Assembly: GCF_012273655.1 (NCBI RefSeq)
Contig: NZ_JAAWWP010000006.1
Location: 62,001-126,000 of the forward strand
Reading direction: 5' to 3'
Origin: Streptomyces physcomitrii
GTDB taxonomy: Bacteria; Actinomycetota; Actinomycetes; Streptomycetales; Streptomycetaceae
DNA length: 64,000 nt
Positions within the stretch are counted from its first letter, which is position 1. Each line of letters opens with the position of its first letter. Below the pieces are notes generated by a model. It saw nothing but the letters and a program-made list of their open reading frames with translations, was not told where the DNA came from and did not search any database. The translations under genes and the position numbers were made by a program. This document shows positions 25,681 to 33,160 of this stretch, piece by piece.

Positions 25681-26337
25681 TCACATCCGCCCCGGTTCGG
25701 CCGGATCCGTGTCCGGAACCGCTGCCGTCCCGGCCGCCTCGACGGTGGTCAGGATCCGGGTCAGCGCGGGCCGCGGCGGGGCGGAGCCGAAGCCGAAGCG
25801 GACCGGCGGCACCACCGGACGCAGCGGGCCGAGGTCCCGGTCCTCCCAGCTCGCCCGCGCCGCGGTGATGCGGTGCACATCCCGCGCCGCGTACCACTCG
25901 CGGCGACCGCCCCCCGCGCTGCCGCGGGTGCGCACCCCTGGCAGGAGCAGCCGGGCGGGCAGATCGCAGAGCGCGGTCCAGGTGGTGTTCGCGGCGAGAG
26001 CGGGCGGCACCGCCCGCAGCAGGGCGCCGAGCGCGGTGCGCGCCCCGGGCGTGAAGCGCAGCCGCAGCGGTCCGGCGTCCACCGACCAGTCCGCCTCCGT
26101 GCGCAGGACGGTCACCGGTTGCGTACGCACCTCGTCGAACCGGTAGGTGGCCGAGACGAACTCCGCGATCCGCGCGGAGGGGGCGAGCAGCACCCGGTGC
26201 CCGTCCGGGAGTTCGGCCATCACATCGCTGAAGGAACCCAGCGGGGAGCGCGGCCAGTGGCCGAGGACCAGGCGGGTGCCGGAGGCGGTGCCGAGGCCCG
26301 CGATCCAGCCGTGGAAGCGGAGTCGATGCGCACGCAT
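25681..26337 (-). CDS. Conserved hypothetical protein
   Basis: 218 residues from the ATG at 26337 (MRAHRLRFHGWIAGLGTASG). No domain recognised. The middle (LLAPSARIAEFVSATYRFDE, then VDAGPLRLRFTPG) suggests a beta-rich fold, and the layout resembles streptomycete proteins of unknown role. It begins divergently from the aldolase gene, with which it shares the 205-base promoter stretch. Confidence 0.65.
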   Translation of the reverse strand: MRAHRLRFHGWIAGLGTASGTRLVLGHWPRSPLGSFSDVMAELPDGHRVLLAPSARIAEFVSATYRFDEVRTQPVTVLRTEADWSVDAGPLRLRFTPGARTALGALLRAVPPALAANTTWTALCDLPARLLLPGVRTRGSAGGGRREWYAARDVHRITAARASWEDRDLGPLRPVVPPVRFGFGSAPPRPALTRILTTVEAAGTAAVPDTDPAEPGRM

Positions 26338-26380
26338 GCCCCCAGTCTGGACCCCGCGGGGCGGACCGGCCGCCGCGCGA

Positions 26381-26410
26381 TTGACTACGTCAGCGCAGCT
26401 CAATTAGCGT
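26381..26410 (+). promoter_or_regulatory. Candidate HrdB promoter for the KDPG aldolase gene
   Basis: TTGACT at 26381 and TAGCGT at 26405 are separated by 18 bases, close to the vegetative consensus. This would leave a ~125-base leader before the ATG at 26543. Confidence 0.5.
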
Positions 26411-26542
26411 CCGGGGCCAGAGGGTGCCGCACAGGGTCTTCCCGGCACTCCCGAAGGCGCGGGAGGCCCTCGCGCACGCCTGGTGCGCCCCGGGAGGGAC
26501 CCGCGGCCGGGCCCGGTCCACCTCGCGAAAGGCGTCGGCCGT

Positions 26543-27178
26543 ATGACAGAGGACTTCCTTCCCGAGCTGACCGCCGACGGGGTCATCGCGGTGATCCGGG
26601 CACCGCGGATCGCCGACGCGGCGGGGCTGTGCGCGGCGCTCGCCGAGGGCGGCATCCGGTGGGTGGAGTTCACCTTCACCACCCCCGGCATCACCGGTCA
26701 TCTGCGGCGCGCGGCGAAGGAGGCCGGGAGCCGGGTCGGTGCCGGGACGGTGCTGACCGAGGTGCAGGCGCGCGAGGCGATCGAGTCGGGGGCCGGTTAT
26801 CTGGTCACGCCCGGCTGCCGGCCCGCCGTCGCGGAGGCGGCCGAGGAGGCGGGCGTCCCGGTCGTCATGGGGGCGCTCACCCCGACCGAGGTCGCCCGCG
26901 CCGTGGACCTCGGCGCCGACGCGGTGAAGATCTTCCCTGCCCACGCCTTCGGCCCGCGCTACTTCAAGGACCTCGCCGGCCCCTACCCGGGCACCCCGCT
27001 GGTCGCCTCCGGCGGGGTCAGCGGGGACAACGCCGCCGAGTTCCTCGCGGCGGGGGCCCGGGCGGTGTGCGCGGGCTCCGAGGTGGTCCCGGCCGCGGCG
27101 GTCGCCGCGGGGGAGTGGGCCGAGATCACCGAGCGCGCGCGGGCGTTCATGGCGGCGGCGCGGCGTACGGCGGCCTGA
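26543..27178 (+). CDS. eda: 2-dehydro-3-deoxy-phosphogluconate (KDPG)/4-hydroxy-2-oxoglutarate aldolase
   Basis: 211 residues; the ATG at 26543 is preferred to upstream in-frame codons because the TIM barrel begins at once and GAAAGG precedes it. E42 (WVEFTFTTPG) and the Schiff-base Lys K129 (AVKIFPAH) are the class I aldolase pair; GAGTVLT and VASGGVS bind phosphate. It cleaves KDPG to pyruvate and glyceraldehyde-3-phosphate. A KDG-type kinase at 31907-33019 would supply its substrate, tying it to the nearby aldonate/amino-sugar-acid cluster. Confidence 0.92.
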   Translation: MTEDFLPELTADGVIAVIRAPRIADAAGLCAALAEGGIRWVEFTFTTPGITGHLRRAAKEAGSRVGAGTVLTEVQAREAIESGAGYLVTPGCRPAVAEAAEEAGVPVVMGALTPTEVARAVDLGADAVKIFPAHAFGPRYFKDLAGPYPGTPLVASGGVSGDNAAEFLAAGARAVCAGSEVVPAAAVAAGEWAEITERARAFMAAARRTAA

Positions 27179-27197
27179 GCACCGCCGCCGCACGCCC

Positions 27198-27227
27198 GTC
27201 CCGATCCGCCTCCGGCCTGATCGGGAC
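27198..27227. terminator. Bidirectional stem-loop between eda and the ICL/PEPM gene
   Basis: Perfect 9-bp arms GTCCCGATC (27198-27206) and GATCGGGAC (27219-27227) with a 12-base loop, placed between two convergent genes. Confidence 0.65.
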
Positions 27228-27241
27228 TTCGAAGACAGGCC

Positions 27242-28003
27242 TCAGGGCGCCCACGGCCCCAGCATGTCCGTCATCGCGTCCGTCAGCGCGAGTTGCAGCA
27301 GCGGGCCGTACGTGATCCGGCCGACGCCGAGGCGGCGGAAGCGCTCCAGGTCGTGCTTGACGGGATGGGCCGTGGAGTTGACCGGCACGCCGACGGCGGC
27401 GGTCACCGCCGCGAGCAGCTCGTCGTCGTCCTGGATCTTCACCGGGTAGACGCTGTCGGCGCCGGCCTGCTCCAGGGCCCGCAGGCGCTCGATCGCCTCG
27501 TCGAGGACGGCGGAGGCGTCCGCGGCGTGCAGGAAGAGGTCGGTGCGCCCGTTGACCCAGACCGGGATCCCCGCGTCGTCGGCCGCCGCCCGGACACCGG
27601 CGACATAGTCCGCGTGCTCCTTGGTGCTGCGCAGGCGTCCGCCCTCGGAGTGGACGGTGTCCTCGATGTTGAGGCCGACCCCGCCAGCCTCGGTGAGCCC
27701 GGCGACGAGATCCGCGGGCGTCTGCCCGTACCCGGACTCCAGGTCCACGGACACGGGGACGTCGACCGCCGCGACGATCGGCCTGACGGCGGCGATCACC
27801 TCCTCGAAGGTCTGCCCCTCCTGGTCCGCGGCGCCGCGGGAGTCGGCCAGCGGATGGCTGCCGACCGTCAGTGCGGGGAACCCTGCCTTGGCCGCCGTCC
27901 GCGCGGACCAGGCGTCCCAGACGGTCGGCAGGACGAGGGGCCGGTGGTCGGCGTGCAGCTGCTTGAGGCGTTGAGCGCGCTCAACGGTGGTACGAAAGTC
28001 CAT
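27242..28003 (-). CDS. Isocitrate lyase/phosphoenolpyruvate mutase family protein
   Basis: 253 residues, ATG at 28003. Barrel core with LPTVWDAWSARTAAKAGFPA, VSVDLESGYGQTPADLV, LNIEDTVHS and VNGRTDLFLHAA. The KKCGH loop of true isocitrate lyase is missing, so it belongs to the broader PEP-mutase/oxaloacetate-hydrolase/methylisocitrate-lyase-like group and the substrate is open. A 14-bp palindrome, TTGAGCGCGCTCAA, sits inside its first dozen codons. Confidence 0.85.
   Translation of the reverse strand: MDFRTTVERAQRLKQLHADHRPLVLPTVWDAWSARTAAKAGFPALTVGSHPLADSRGAADQEGQTFEEVIAAVRPIVAAVDVPVSVDLESGYGQTPADLVAGLTEAGGVGLNIEDTVHSEGGRLRSTKEHADYVAGVRAAADDAGIPVWVNGRTDLFLHAADASAVLDEAIERLRALEQAGADSVYPVKIQDDDELLAAVTAAVGVPVNSTAHPVKHDLERFRRLGVGRITYGPLLQLALTDAMTDMLGPWAP
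27971..27984. promoter_or_regulatory. 14-bp perfect palindrome TTGAGCGCGCTCAA in the start of the ICL/PEPM gene
   Basis: Perfect palindrome about 20 bases inside the coding start; the TTGAGCGC..GCTCAA form resembles LacI-family operators. It may be chance coding sequence. Confidence 0.35.
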
Positions 28004-28239
28004 GCCGAGGACGCTACCCCCGGATCGCCGCGCGGAACGTTCCGACGGGGCGCGGCCCGTCGACGAAATGGCGCGGCCCGGCTGCCTGTTGGGGGGCGCG
28101 CAGGGATCCACCTGGCCGGATGGCCCGGTACGCCTCCCGCACCGGCCGCTCGTGCGGCTTCCGGGGACCGCGGCCGCACCTGGTGGGCACCCCGGGCGGA
28201 CCACCCATCGCCCCGGCACCGGGCCGCGCGGCCGAACCC

Positions 28240-28431
28240 CTATCCGGCGGCCGGGGCCGCCGCACGGCGAGGGCGGGCGACCAGTTCACCACCGCAGTTG
28301 GGACAGGTGTCCTGCATGGCGTCGCCGCAGGACACACAGAACGTGCACTCGTACGAGCAGATGCGGGCCGACGAGAGCTGAGGCAGCGCCGCTTCGCATC
28401 TTTCGCAGCGGTCGCGCATCTCCAGTGCCAT
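28240..28431 (-). CDS. DUF1272 zinc-ribbon-like protein
   Basis: 63 residues starting MALEMRDRCERCEAALP. Eight cysteines in CxxC-type pairs (CERC, CSYEC, CVSC, CPNC) suggest two zinc ribbons; the layout matches the short DUF1272 proteins. Function unknown. The 201 bases upstream show no gene and contain the possible insertion-sequence remnant. Confidence 0.8.
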   Translation of the reverse strand: MALEMRDRCERCEAALPQLSSARICSYECTFCVSCGDAMQDTCPNCGGELVARPRRAAAPAAG

Positions 28432-28620
28432 GACTCCCCCTACCGGTTCACGAATTCCTCGCCCGGGTGACTGGACCCGGGCGAAGCCGAGTGCCCATTC
28501 TCGGAACAGGGATCTTGTCCTGGAAGTGCGGACAGGGACAGCTTTGCGCGAGATCCGGCCACTGCCAGGGTGCCTGAGCAAGCCACCGACGACCGCCGAC
28601 GGCATCTCCTCGCCACCCTC

Positions 28621-28636
28621 TGGACGACAGGGCCTA
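28621..28636 (-). mobile_element. Possible solitary insertion-sequence end
   Basis: Read on the minus strand, CTAGGCCCTGTCGTCC shares GGCCCTGTCGTC with the terminal repeat of the MITE at 16446-16621. No partner end was found in 28432-28620, so it may be a relic or coincidence. It overlaps the stop of the neighbouring gene. Confidence 0.35.
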
Positions 28637-29002
28637 GAGCAGCCGCCCCGCCTCCTGATCCCACCGGCTGGTGAACTCGGCACGGATCCGCGCCGACATG
28701 CTCGCCTGGGTCTCCCCCCGCTGGACGGCGACGGTCACGGCGAAGTAGGCGCAGGGGCCCTGACGGCTGGTGTGCGTCTTGATCTGCGGGCACCAGGCGT
28801 CGCCGCCGAAGTACCGGTCGAGGGCGGCGAGCGCGGGGCCCTTGGTGGCGCCGACCAGCCGCGCGACGACCTCCGCGGAGACGGTGCGCTCGCTCTGCTC
28901 GTCGCCGACCGCGAGCACGAGCAGGAAGACCCCGCCGGGTCCGGCCGCTCCGACCCCGGCCTTCTCGCCGCGCGCGGACTTCCGCCGCCCGAACCACCTC
29001 AT
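28634..29002 (-). CDS. Hypothetical protein
   Basis: 122 residues, ATG at 29002 (MRWFGRRKSARGEKAGVGAA). Apart from a basic N-terminus it has mixed alpha/beta character (VFLLVLAVGDEQSE, then CAYFAVTVAVQRGE). No domain recognised. Its TAG stop coincides with the possible insertion-sequence end, so the C-terminus may have been reshaped. Confidence 0.6.
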   Translation of the reverse strand: MRWFGRRKSARGEKAGVGAAGPGGVFLLVLAVGDEQSERTVSAEVVARLVGATKGPALAALDRYFGGDAWCPQIKTHTSRQGPCAYFAVTVAVQRGETQASMSARIRAEFTSRWDQEAGRLL

Positions 29003-29129
29003 GGCTGCCTCCCCTGTCCGGTCGGAGTATGGCCCCCGGCCGGACGTCCGGGGAAGTGAAGTGCCGTTCCCCCACGGGGACTTGGGTGCGTACCGCGGGA
29101 GCTGCGGAGGAGTGCCTCGCCGGAGTGCC

Positions 29130-30605
29130 TCAGACGAAGAGGCTGAGCACCGCCGCCACCGCGAATCCCGCCACCGAGAGGACCGACTCCAGTACGGTCC
29201 AGGTCCGCAGGGTGTCGCGCTCGCTGATGCCGAAGTATTTGGAGACCATCCAGAAGCCGCCGTCGTTGACGTGCGAGGCGAAGATGGAACCGGCGGAGAC
29301 GGCCATGATGACCAGCGCCAGGAAGGCCTGGGAGTACGAGCCCTCGGAGAGCAGCGGCGCCACGATCCCGGCGGTGGTCACGATCGCGACCGTCGCCGAA
29401 CCCTGGGCGACCCGCAGCACCAGCGAGATCAGATAGGACAGCACGATCACCGGCAGCCCCAGGCCGTTGAAGGTGTCCGAGAGGGCCTGGGCGACGCCGC
29501 TCGCCTTGAGCACGGCACCGAAGACCCCGCCCGCGCCGACCACCAGCAGGATGTTGCCGACCGGCTTGAGCGAGGCGGTGGAGACCGCCTCCAGGGAGGA
29601 CCGGGACCAGCCCCGCCGCAGCCCGAGCAGGTAGTACGCGAGCAGCAGGGCGAGGCTCAGCGCCACGAAGGGGTTGCCGAAGAACTCGATCACCGAGCGG
29701 AGGGTGGAGGGGTCCAGGACGACCGAGGAGAAGGTGGCCGCCAGGATCAGTACCAGCGGGGTGCCGATGATGGCGAGGACCGTGCCGAGGGCGACCGGCT
29801 GCTCGGGCGGCACCTCACCGTCCGCGCGCCGCTCGGCGCGGACCGCCTGCCGGGCCTCCTCGGCGGCCTCGACCATGTCCTGCGGTACGGCGACGAAGAT
29901 GCGGCGGCCGATCCAGGCGGAGAAGACCCAGGCGGCGAGCACGGCGGGGATGCCGCAGACGATGCCCATCAGGAGGACCCAGCCGAGGTCCACGCCGAGC
30001 AGTCCGGCCGCGGCGACCGGGCCGGGGTGCGGGGGCAGGAAGGCGTGCGTCATGGACAGGCCCGCGAGCAGCGGCAGGCAGTACAGGAGCACGGACTTGC
30101 CGGAGCGCTTGGCCGCCGCGTAGACGAGCGGGGCGAGGACGAAGATGCCGACGTCGAAGAAGACCGGGATGCCGAAGACCAGACCGGTCAGGCCCATGGC
30201 GAGCGGGGCGCGCTTCTCGCCGAAGACGGCCATCAGGCGGGAGGCCAGCACCTCGGCGCCGCCGCTGACTTCGAGGATCGCGCCGAGCATGGTGCCGAGT
30301 CCGATGATGATGGCGACATGGCCGAGGATGCCGCCCATCCCGGACTCGATGGTGGAGACGGCCTCCGACCGCTGGACGGTGCCGAAGAGTTCGGTCACCG
30401 ACAGACCGGCCGCGAGACCGACGGCTATGGACACCGCGAGCAGGGCCACGAAGGGCTGCAGGCGCACCTTCATGATGAGGAAGAGCAGCAGGGCGATACC
30501 GAGGGCGGCGACGGTGAGCAGCCCCGCGGTGCCGTCGAGGAGGAGCAGCAGCCCTCCGGTGTGCGGTGGTGCCTCGGCGGGGGCGGCGGCGAGCGGATGC
30601 GGCAT
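29130..30605 (-). CDS. GntP-family gluconate/aldonate permease
   Basis: 491 residues with about 12-14 membrane helices. Family marks include MTHAFLPPHPGPVAAAGLLG (~190), GIPVFFDVGIFVLAPLVYAA (~150) and a C-terminal SHVNDGGFWMVSKYFG. GntP proteins import gluconate, D-serine or related acids with protons. It is the last gene of the minus-strand kinase-iclR-ridA unit, 118 bases after ridA, suggesting an aldonate-like substrate such as N-acetylglucosaminate. The spacer holds a hairpin (arms 30656-30662 and 30682-30688). Confidence 0.92.
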   Translation of the reverse strand: MPHPLAAAPAEAPPHTGGLLLLLDGTAGLLTVAALGIALLLFLIMKVRLQPFVALLAVSIAVGLAAGLSVTELFGTVQRSEAVSTIESGMGGILGHVAIIIGLGTMLGAILEVSGGAEVLASRLMAVFGEKRAPLAMGLTGLVFGIPVFFDVGIFVLAPLVYAAAKRSGKSVLLYCLPLLAGLSMTHAFLPPHPGPVAAAGLLGVDLGWVLLMGIVCGIPAVLAAWVFSAWIGRRIFVAVPQDMVEAAEEARQAVRAERRADGEVPPEQPVALGTVLAIIGTPLVLILAATFSSVVLDPSTLRSVIEFFGNPFVALSLALLLAYYLLGLRRGWSRSSLEAVSTASLKPVGNILLVVGAGGVFGAVLKASGVAQALSDTFNGLGLPVIVLSYLISLVLRVAQGSATVAIVTTAGIVAPLLSEGSYSQAFLALVIMAVSAGSIFASHVNDGGFWMVSKYFGISERDTLRTWTVLESVLSVAGFAVAAVLSLFV

Positions 30606-30723
30606 CAGGGGGTCCTCTTCGCGACGGCATGGAGCTTTCGGGCAGGGCGGATCACGGCACGGCGCCCCGGGGGAGGGGACACCGTGCCGGGCGGCGTACG
30701 GGGTGCGGGTGGCGGAGCCTGGC

Positions 30724-31134
30724 TCAGCCGAGTACGGCGAGGGCGTCGACCTCGACCAGCAGGCCCGCGGGCAGGCCGACGTAGACGGTGGTGCGCGCGG
30801 CGGGCGGCTCGGTGAGGCCCTGCTCCGCGAAGTAGCCGTTGTAGAGGTCGTTCATCTCGGCGAAGTGGCCGGTGTCGGTGAGGTAGACGCGGATCATCAC
30901 CACGTCGTCCCAGCTCGCGCCGCCCTCCTGGAGGACGGCCTTGACGTTGGTGAGGGTCTGCAGGGTCTGGGTGCGCAGGTCCGGGCCCGCGGGCGTGGGC
31001 GGCTGTCCCTCCTGGGCGGGCAGGAAGCCGACCTGCCCGGCGACCTGGAGGATGTTGCCCTTGCGCACCCCGTGCGAGAAGGCGGCCGGCGGGGTGGTGT
31101 GGGTGGCGGGCGTGAAGGCGGTCTTCTTGGTCAT
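30724..31134 (-). CDS. RidA family enamine/imine deaminase
   Basis: 136 residues. The conserved features are VAGQVGFLPAQEG, QTLQTLTNVKAVLQEGGASW, and the C-terminal ARTTVYVGLPAGLLVEVDAL with the catalytic Arg. RidA hydrolyses reactive enamine/imine intermediates released by PLP dehydratases. Its placement 14 bases after iclR and opposite a DSD1-like PLP dehydratase gives it a clear job: clearing the 2-enamine product. A longer N-terminus (~14 residues) than the minimal family is seen. Confidence 0.92.
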   Translation of the reverse strand: MTKKTAFTPATHTTPPAAFSHGVRKGNILQVAGQVGFLPAQEGQPPTPAGPDLRTQTLQTLTNVKAVLQEGGASWDDVVMIRVYLTDTGHFAEMNDLYNGYFAEQGLTEPPAARTTVYVGLPAGLLVEVDALAVLG

Positions 31135-31148
31135 GGGGGTGTCCTTGC

Positions 31149-31910
31149 TCAAGGGGTGTCCTTGGTCGGGGGTCTGCCGGAGAACTCCCCGCTGATGGCG
31201 TCCGCGGTACGGCGCACCAGGGGGAGCAGGGCGAGGAGTTCGTCGCGCGGGACGACGACATGGGGGGTGGAGACCGACATGGCGGCGACGGTCCGGCCGT
31301 CCGCGCCGCGGATCGGGGCCGCCACGCAGTTGATGGACTCCTCGTGGCCGCCGAGGTCGGTGGCCCAGCCCTGTTCGCGTACGGCCGCCAGCTCCTTGAG
31401 GAAGGCGGCGGCGTGCGGTGTCGAACGGGGCGTGTACAGGGGGTAGTCGAGGCCCTCCGCGAGGGTGCGGCGCTCGGCCTCGGGAAGGTCGGAGAGGAGC
31501 ACCTTCGCCACGGCGGCGACGGTGAGCGCGACCGGCTTGCCGATCCGGGAGTACATCCGTACCGGATAGCGGCTGTCGACCTTGTCGATGTAGAGGACCT
31601 CGCCCTCCTCGTGGACCGCGAGGTGCACGGTGTGCCCGCAGGCCTCGTTGAGGCGCACCAGATGGGGGTGGGCGATCTCGCGGACGTCCAGGCTCTCCAT
31701 CGCCTCCTGGGCGAGTGCGAAGAGGCGGGCGCCGAGCCGGTAGCGCTGGTCGGACTGGCGGTAGACGAGGCCGTGTTCGTGCAGGGTGCGCAGCAGGCGC
31801 AGGGCGGTCGACTTGTGGACGCCGAGGTGTTCGGCGACCTCGCCGAGACCGGTGGGCCCCTGGGCGAGCAGCGGAAGCACCTGGAGCCCGCGGTCGAGGG
31901 TCTGGCTCAT
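31149..31910 (-). CDS. IclR family transcriptional regulator
   Basis: 253 residues. Winged HTH at ~5-60 (LGEVAEHLGVHKSTALRLLR) and an IclR effector domain at ~75-245 (HPHLVRLNEACGHTVHLAVH, then GRTVAAMSVSTPHVVV). It overlaps the kinase stop by 4 bases (ATGA). It probably binds the palindromic half-sites at 33114-33138 in the divergent promoter and responds to a sugar-acid such as KDG. Confidence 0.93.
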   Translation of the reverse strand: MSQTLDRGLQVLPLLAQGPTGLGEVAEHLGVHKSTALRLLRTLHEHGLVYRQSDQRYRLGARLFALAQEAMESLDVREIAHPHLVRLNEACGHTVHLAVHEEGEVLYIDKVDSRYPVRMYSRIGKPVALTVAAVAKVLLSDLPEAERRTLAEGLDYPLYTPRSTPHAAAFLKELAAVREQGWATDLGGHEESINCVAAPIRGADGRTVAAMSVSTPHVVVPRDELLALLPLVRRTADAISGEFSGRPPTKDTP

Positions 31911-33019
31911 GGGGTGGCCTCCTCCTTCCCGGCCGCGGTGCGTGTCCAGCCGGGGCCGAGGCGCAGTCTGCCCCACTCGGCCTCGTCCAGGGCGGCCAGC
32001 CGGTCGGCGTGCCCGCGGGCCGGCGGGGGCGCGAGGTCGCCGGGGACGGTGAGGGCGGCCGCGGCGCACAACTGGCCGTGCCGCAGCCGCTCGCGCAGGC
32101 CGAGCCCGCGCAGGCTCGCGGAGAGGAAACCGGCGGCGAAGGCGTCCCCGGCACCGGTGGTGGCGACCACCTCGACACCCGGCGCGGGCACGAAGAGCAC
32201 CGTGTCGGCCTTCTCGTACGGGGGTTCCTGGCCGGGCGGGCGGGCGAAGACGGTGGCGCCGCGGGCGCCCTGCTTGACCACGAGCACCGGGGGCTCCGGC
32301 AGCGCCGCGCGCACCGCGCCGGGGCCGCCGCGCACCCCCCACACCTCCTCGGCCTCGTCCTCGCCCACGAACACCAGGTCGGCGCCGCCCGCCAGTTCGC
32401 GCAGCACACGGGCTTCCCCGGTGCCGCGCCACAGGCCGGGGCGGTGGTTGACGTCGAAGGAGATCAGCGGCCGCCCGGGCCGGGGCGCGGTCAGTTCGCC
32501 GAGCAGCGCCCGGCAGGAGGCGGAGAGCGCGGCGGTGATGCCCGTCAGATGCAGGATCCGCCCGGCGGTGAGCGCCGCCGTGTCCACCGTGTCCGCGGCC
32601 ATCGCGGAGGCCGCCGAACCGGCCCGGTAGTACGCCACCTCGTGCCCCGCGCCGCCCCGTTCCCCGGCGGTACGGAAGTAGACGCCGGTCGGCCGCAGCG
32701 GATCGCGCCGCACCCGGGAGGTGTCCACCCCGTAGGCGGCGATCGCCTCGACGAGATGGTCGCCGAAGCCGTCGGCGCCGACCCGGCTCACCCAGCGCGC
32801 CGCGTGCCCGGCGGCGGCGAGCACACAGGCCACATTGGACTCGGCGCCGCCGATGGCCCGGTCGAAGGAGGGCACGTCCGCGAGCCGCCCCGGCCGGGAC
32901 GGCAGGAAGGTGACCATGGACTCCCCGAGCGTGACGACATCGACGCCGGACTCCGCGGCACCCGCCTGGGCCGCGGCTTCTCCGGCGTCTTCGCGACCGG
33001 CGGGCTGAGTGGTGGACAC
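31907..33019 (-). CDS. PfkB-family sugar kinase, probable 2-dehydro-3-deoxygluconokinase
   Basis: 370 residues from the GTG at 33019 (CAGGAG upstream). Core motifs: VVTLGESMVTFLP, GGAESNVACVLAAAGH, the KDG-kinase-like YYRAGSAASAM, and TTGAGDAFAAGFL with the catalytic Asp. The expected reaction is KDG plus ATP to KDPG, which the aldolase at 26543-27178 then splits. The C-terminus is ~40 residues longer than usual and overlaps iclR. Confidence 0.88.
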   Translation of the reverse strand: MSTTQPAGREDAGEAAAQAGAAESGVDVVTLGESMVTFLPSRPGRLADVPSFDRAIGGAESNVACVLAAAGHAARWVSRVGADGFGDHLVEAIAAYGVDTSRVRRDPLRPTGVYFRTAGERGGAGHEVAYYRAGSAASAMAADTVDTAALTAGRILHLTGITAALSASCRALLGELTAPRPGRPLISFDVNHRPGLWRGTGEARVLRELAGGADLVFVGEDEAEEVWGVRGGPGAVRAALPEPPVLVVKQGARGATVFARPPGQEPPYEKADTVLFVPAPGVEVVATTGAGDAFAAGFLSASLRGLGLRERLRHGQLCAAAALTVPGDLAPPPARGHADRLAALDEAEWGRLRLGPGWTRTAAGKEEATP

Positions 33020-33067
33020 GCGGTGGGGCTCCTGACCGAGGGGGCTGCCGGGCTGGTGGGCGGTCCG

Positions 33068-33097
33068 TTGACCCGGTGTTGGCCGAGATGCTAGACA
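33068..33097 (+). promoter_or_regulatory. Candidate promoter for the dehydratase-deacylase unit
   Basis: TTGACC at 33068 and TAGACA at 33092 with an 18-base spacer; the expected start of transcription falls just before the operator at 33114. Confidence 0.5.
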
Positions 33098-33117
33098 GCG
33101 GTGACCAGCATCCGCAA
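33088..33117 (-). promoter_or_regulatory. Candidate promoter for the kinase-iclR-ridA-gntP unit
   Basis: On the minus strand TTGCGG (33117-33112) and TAGCAT (33093-33088) are 18 bases apart. The -35 overlaps the palindromic operator. Confidence 0.45.
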
Positions 33118-33138
33118 TGAGCATTGCACATGATGCAA
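33114..33138. promoter_or_regulatory. Overlapping palindromes, probable IclR operator
   Basis: GCAATG-AG-CATTGC (33114-33127) and TTGCA-CATGA-TGCAA (33124-33138) share a half-site, giving three phased TTGCA/TGCAA half-sites. It is located over the minus-strand -35 and just after the plus-strand -10, fitting repression of both directions by the encoded IclR protein. Confidence 0.6.
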
Positions 33139-33160
33139 CGTGGCAGATCAGGGAGGTTTC

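Noticed and set aside
27242..28003. Second isocitrate lyase
   Set aside because: Too short and lacks the KKCGH loop; only the superfamily can be stated, unlike the true aceA at 57967.
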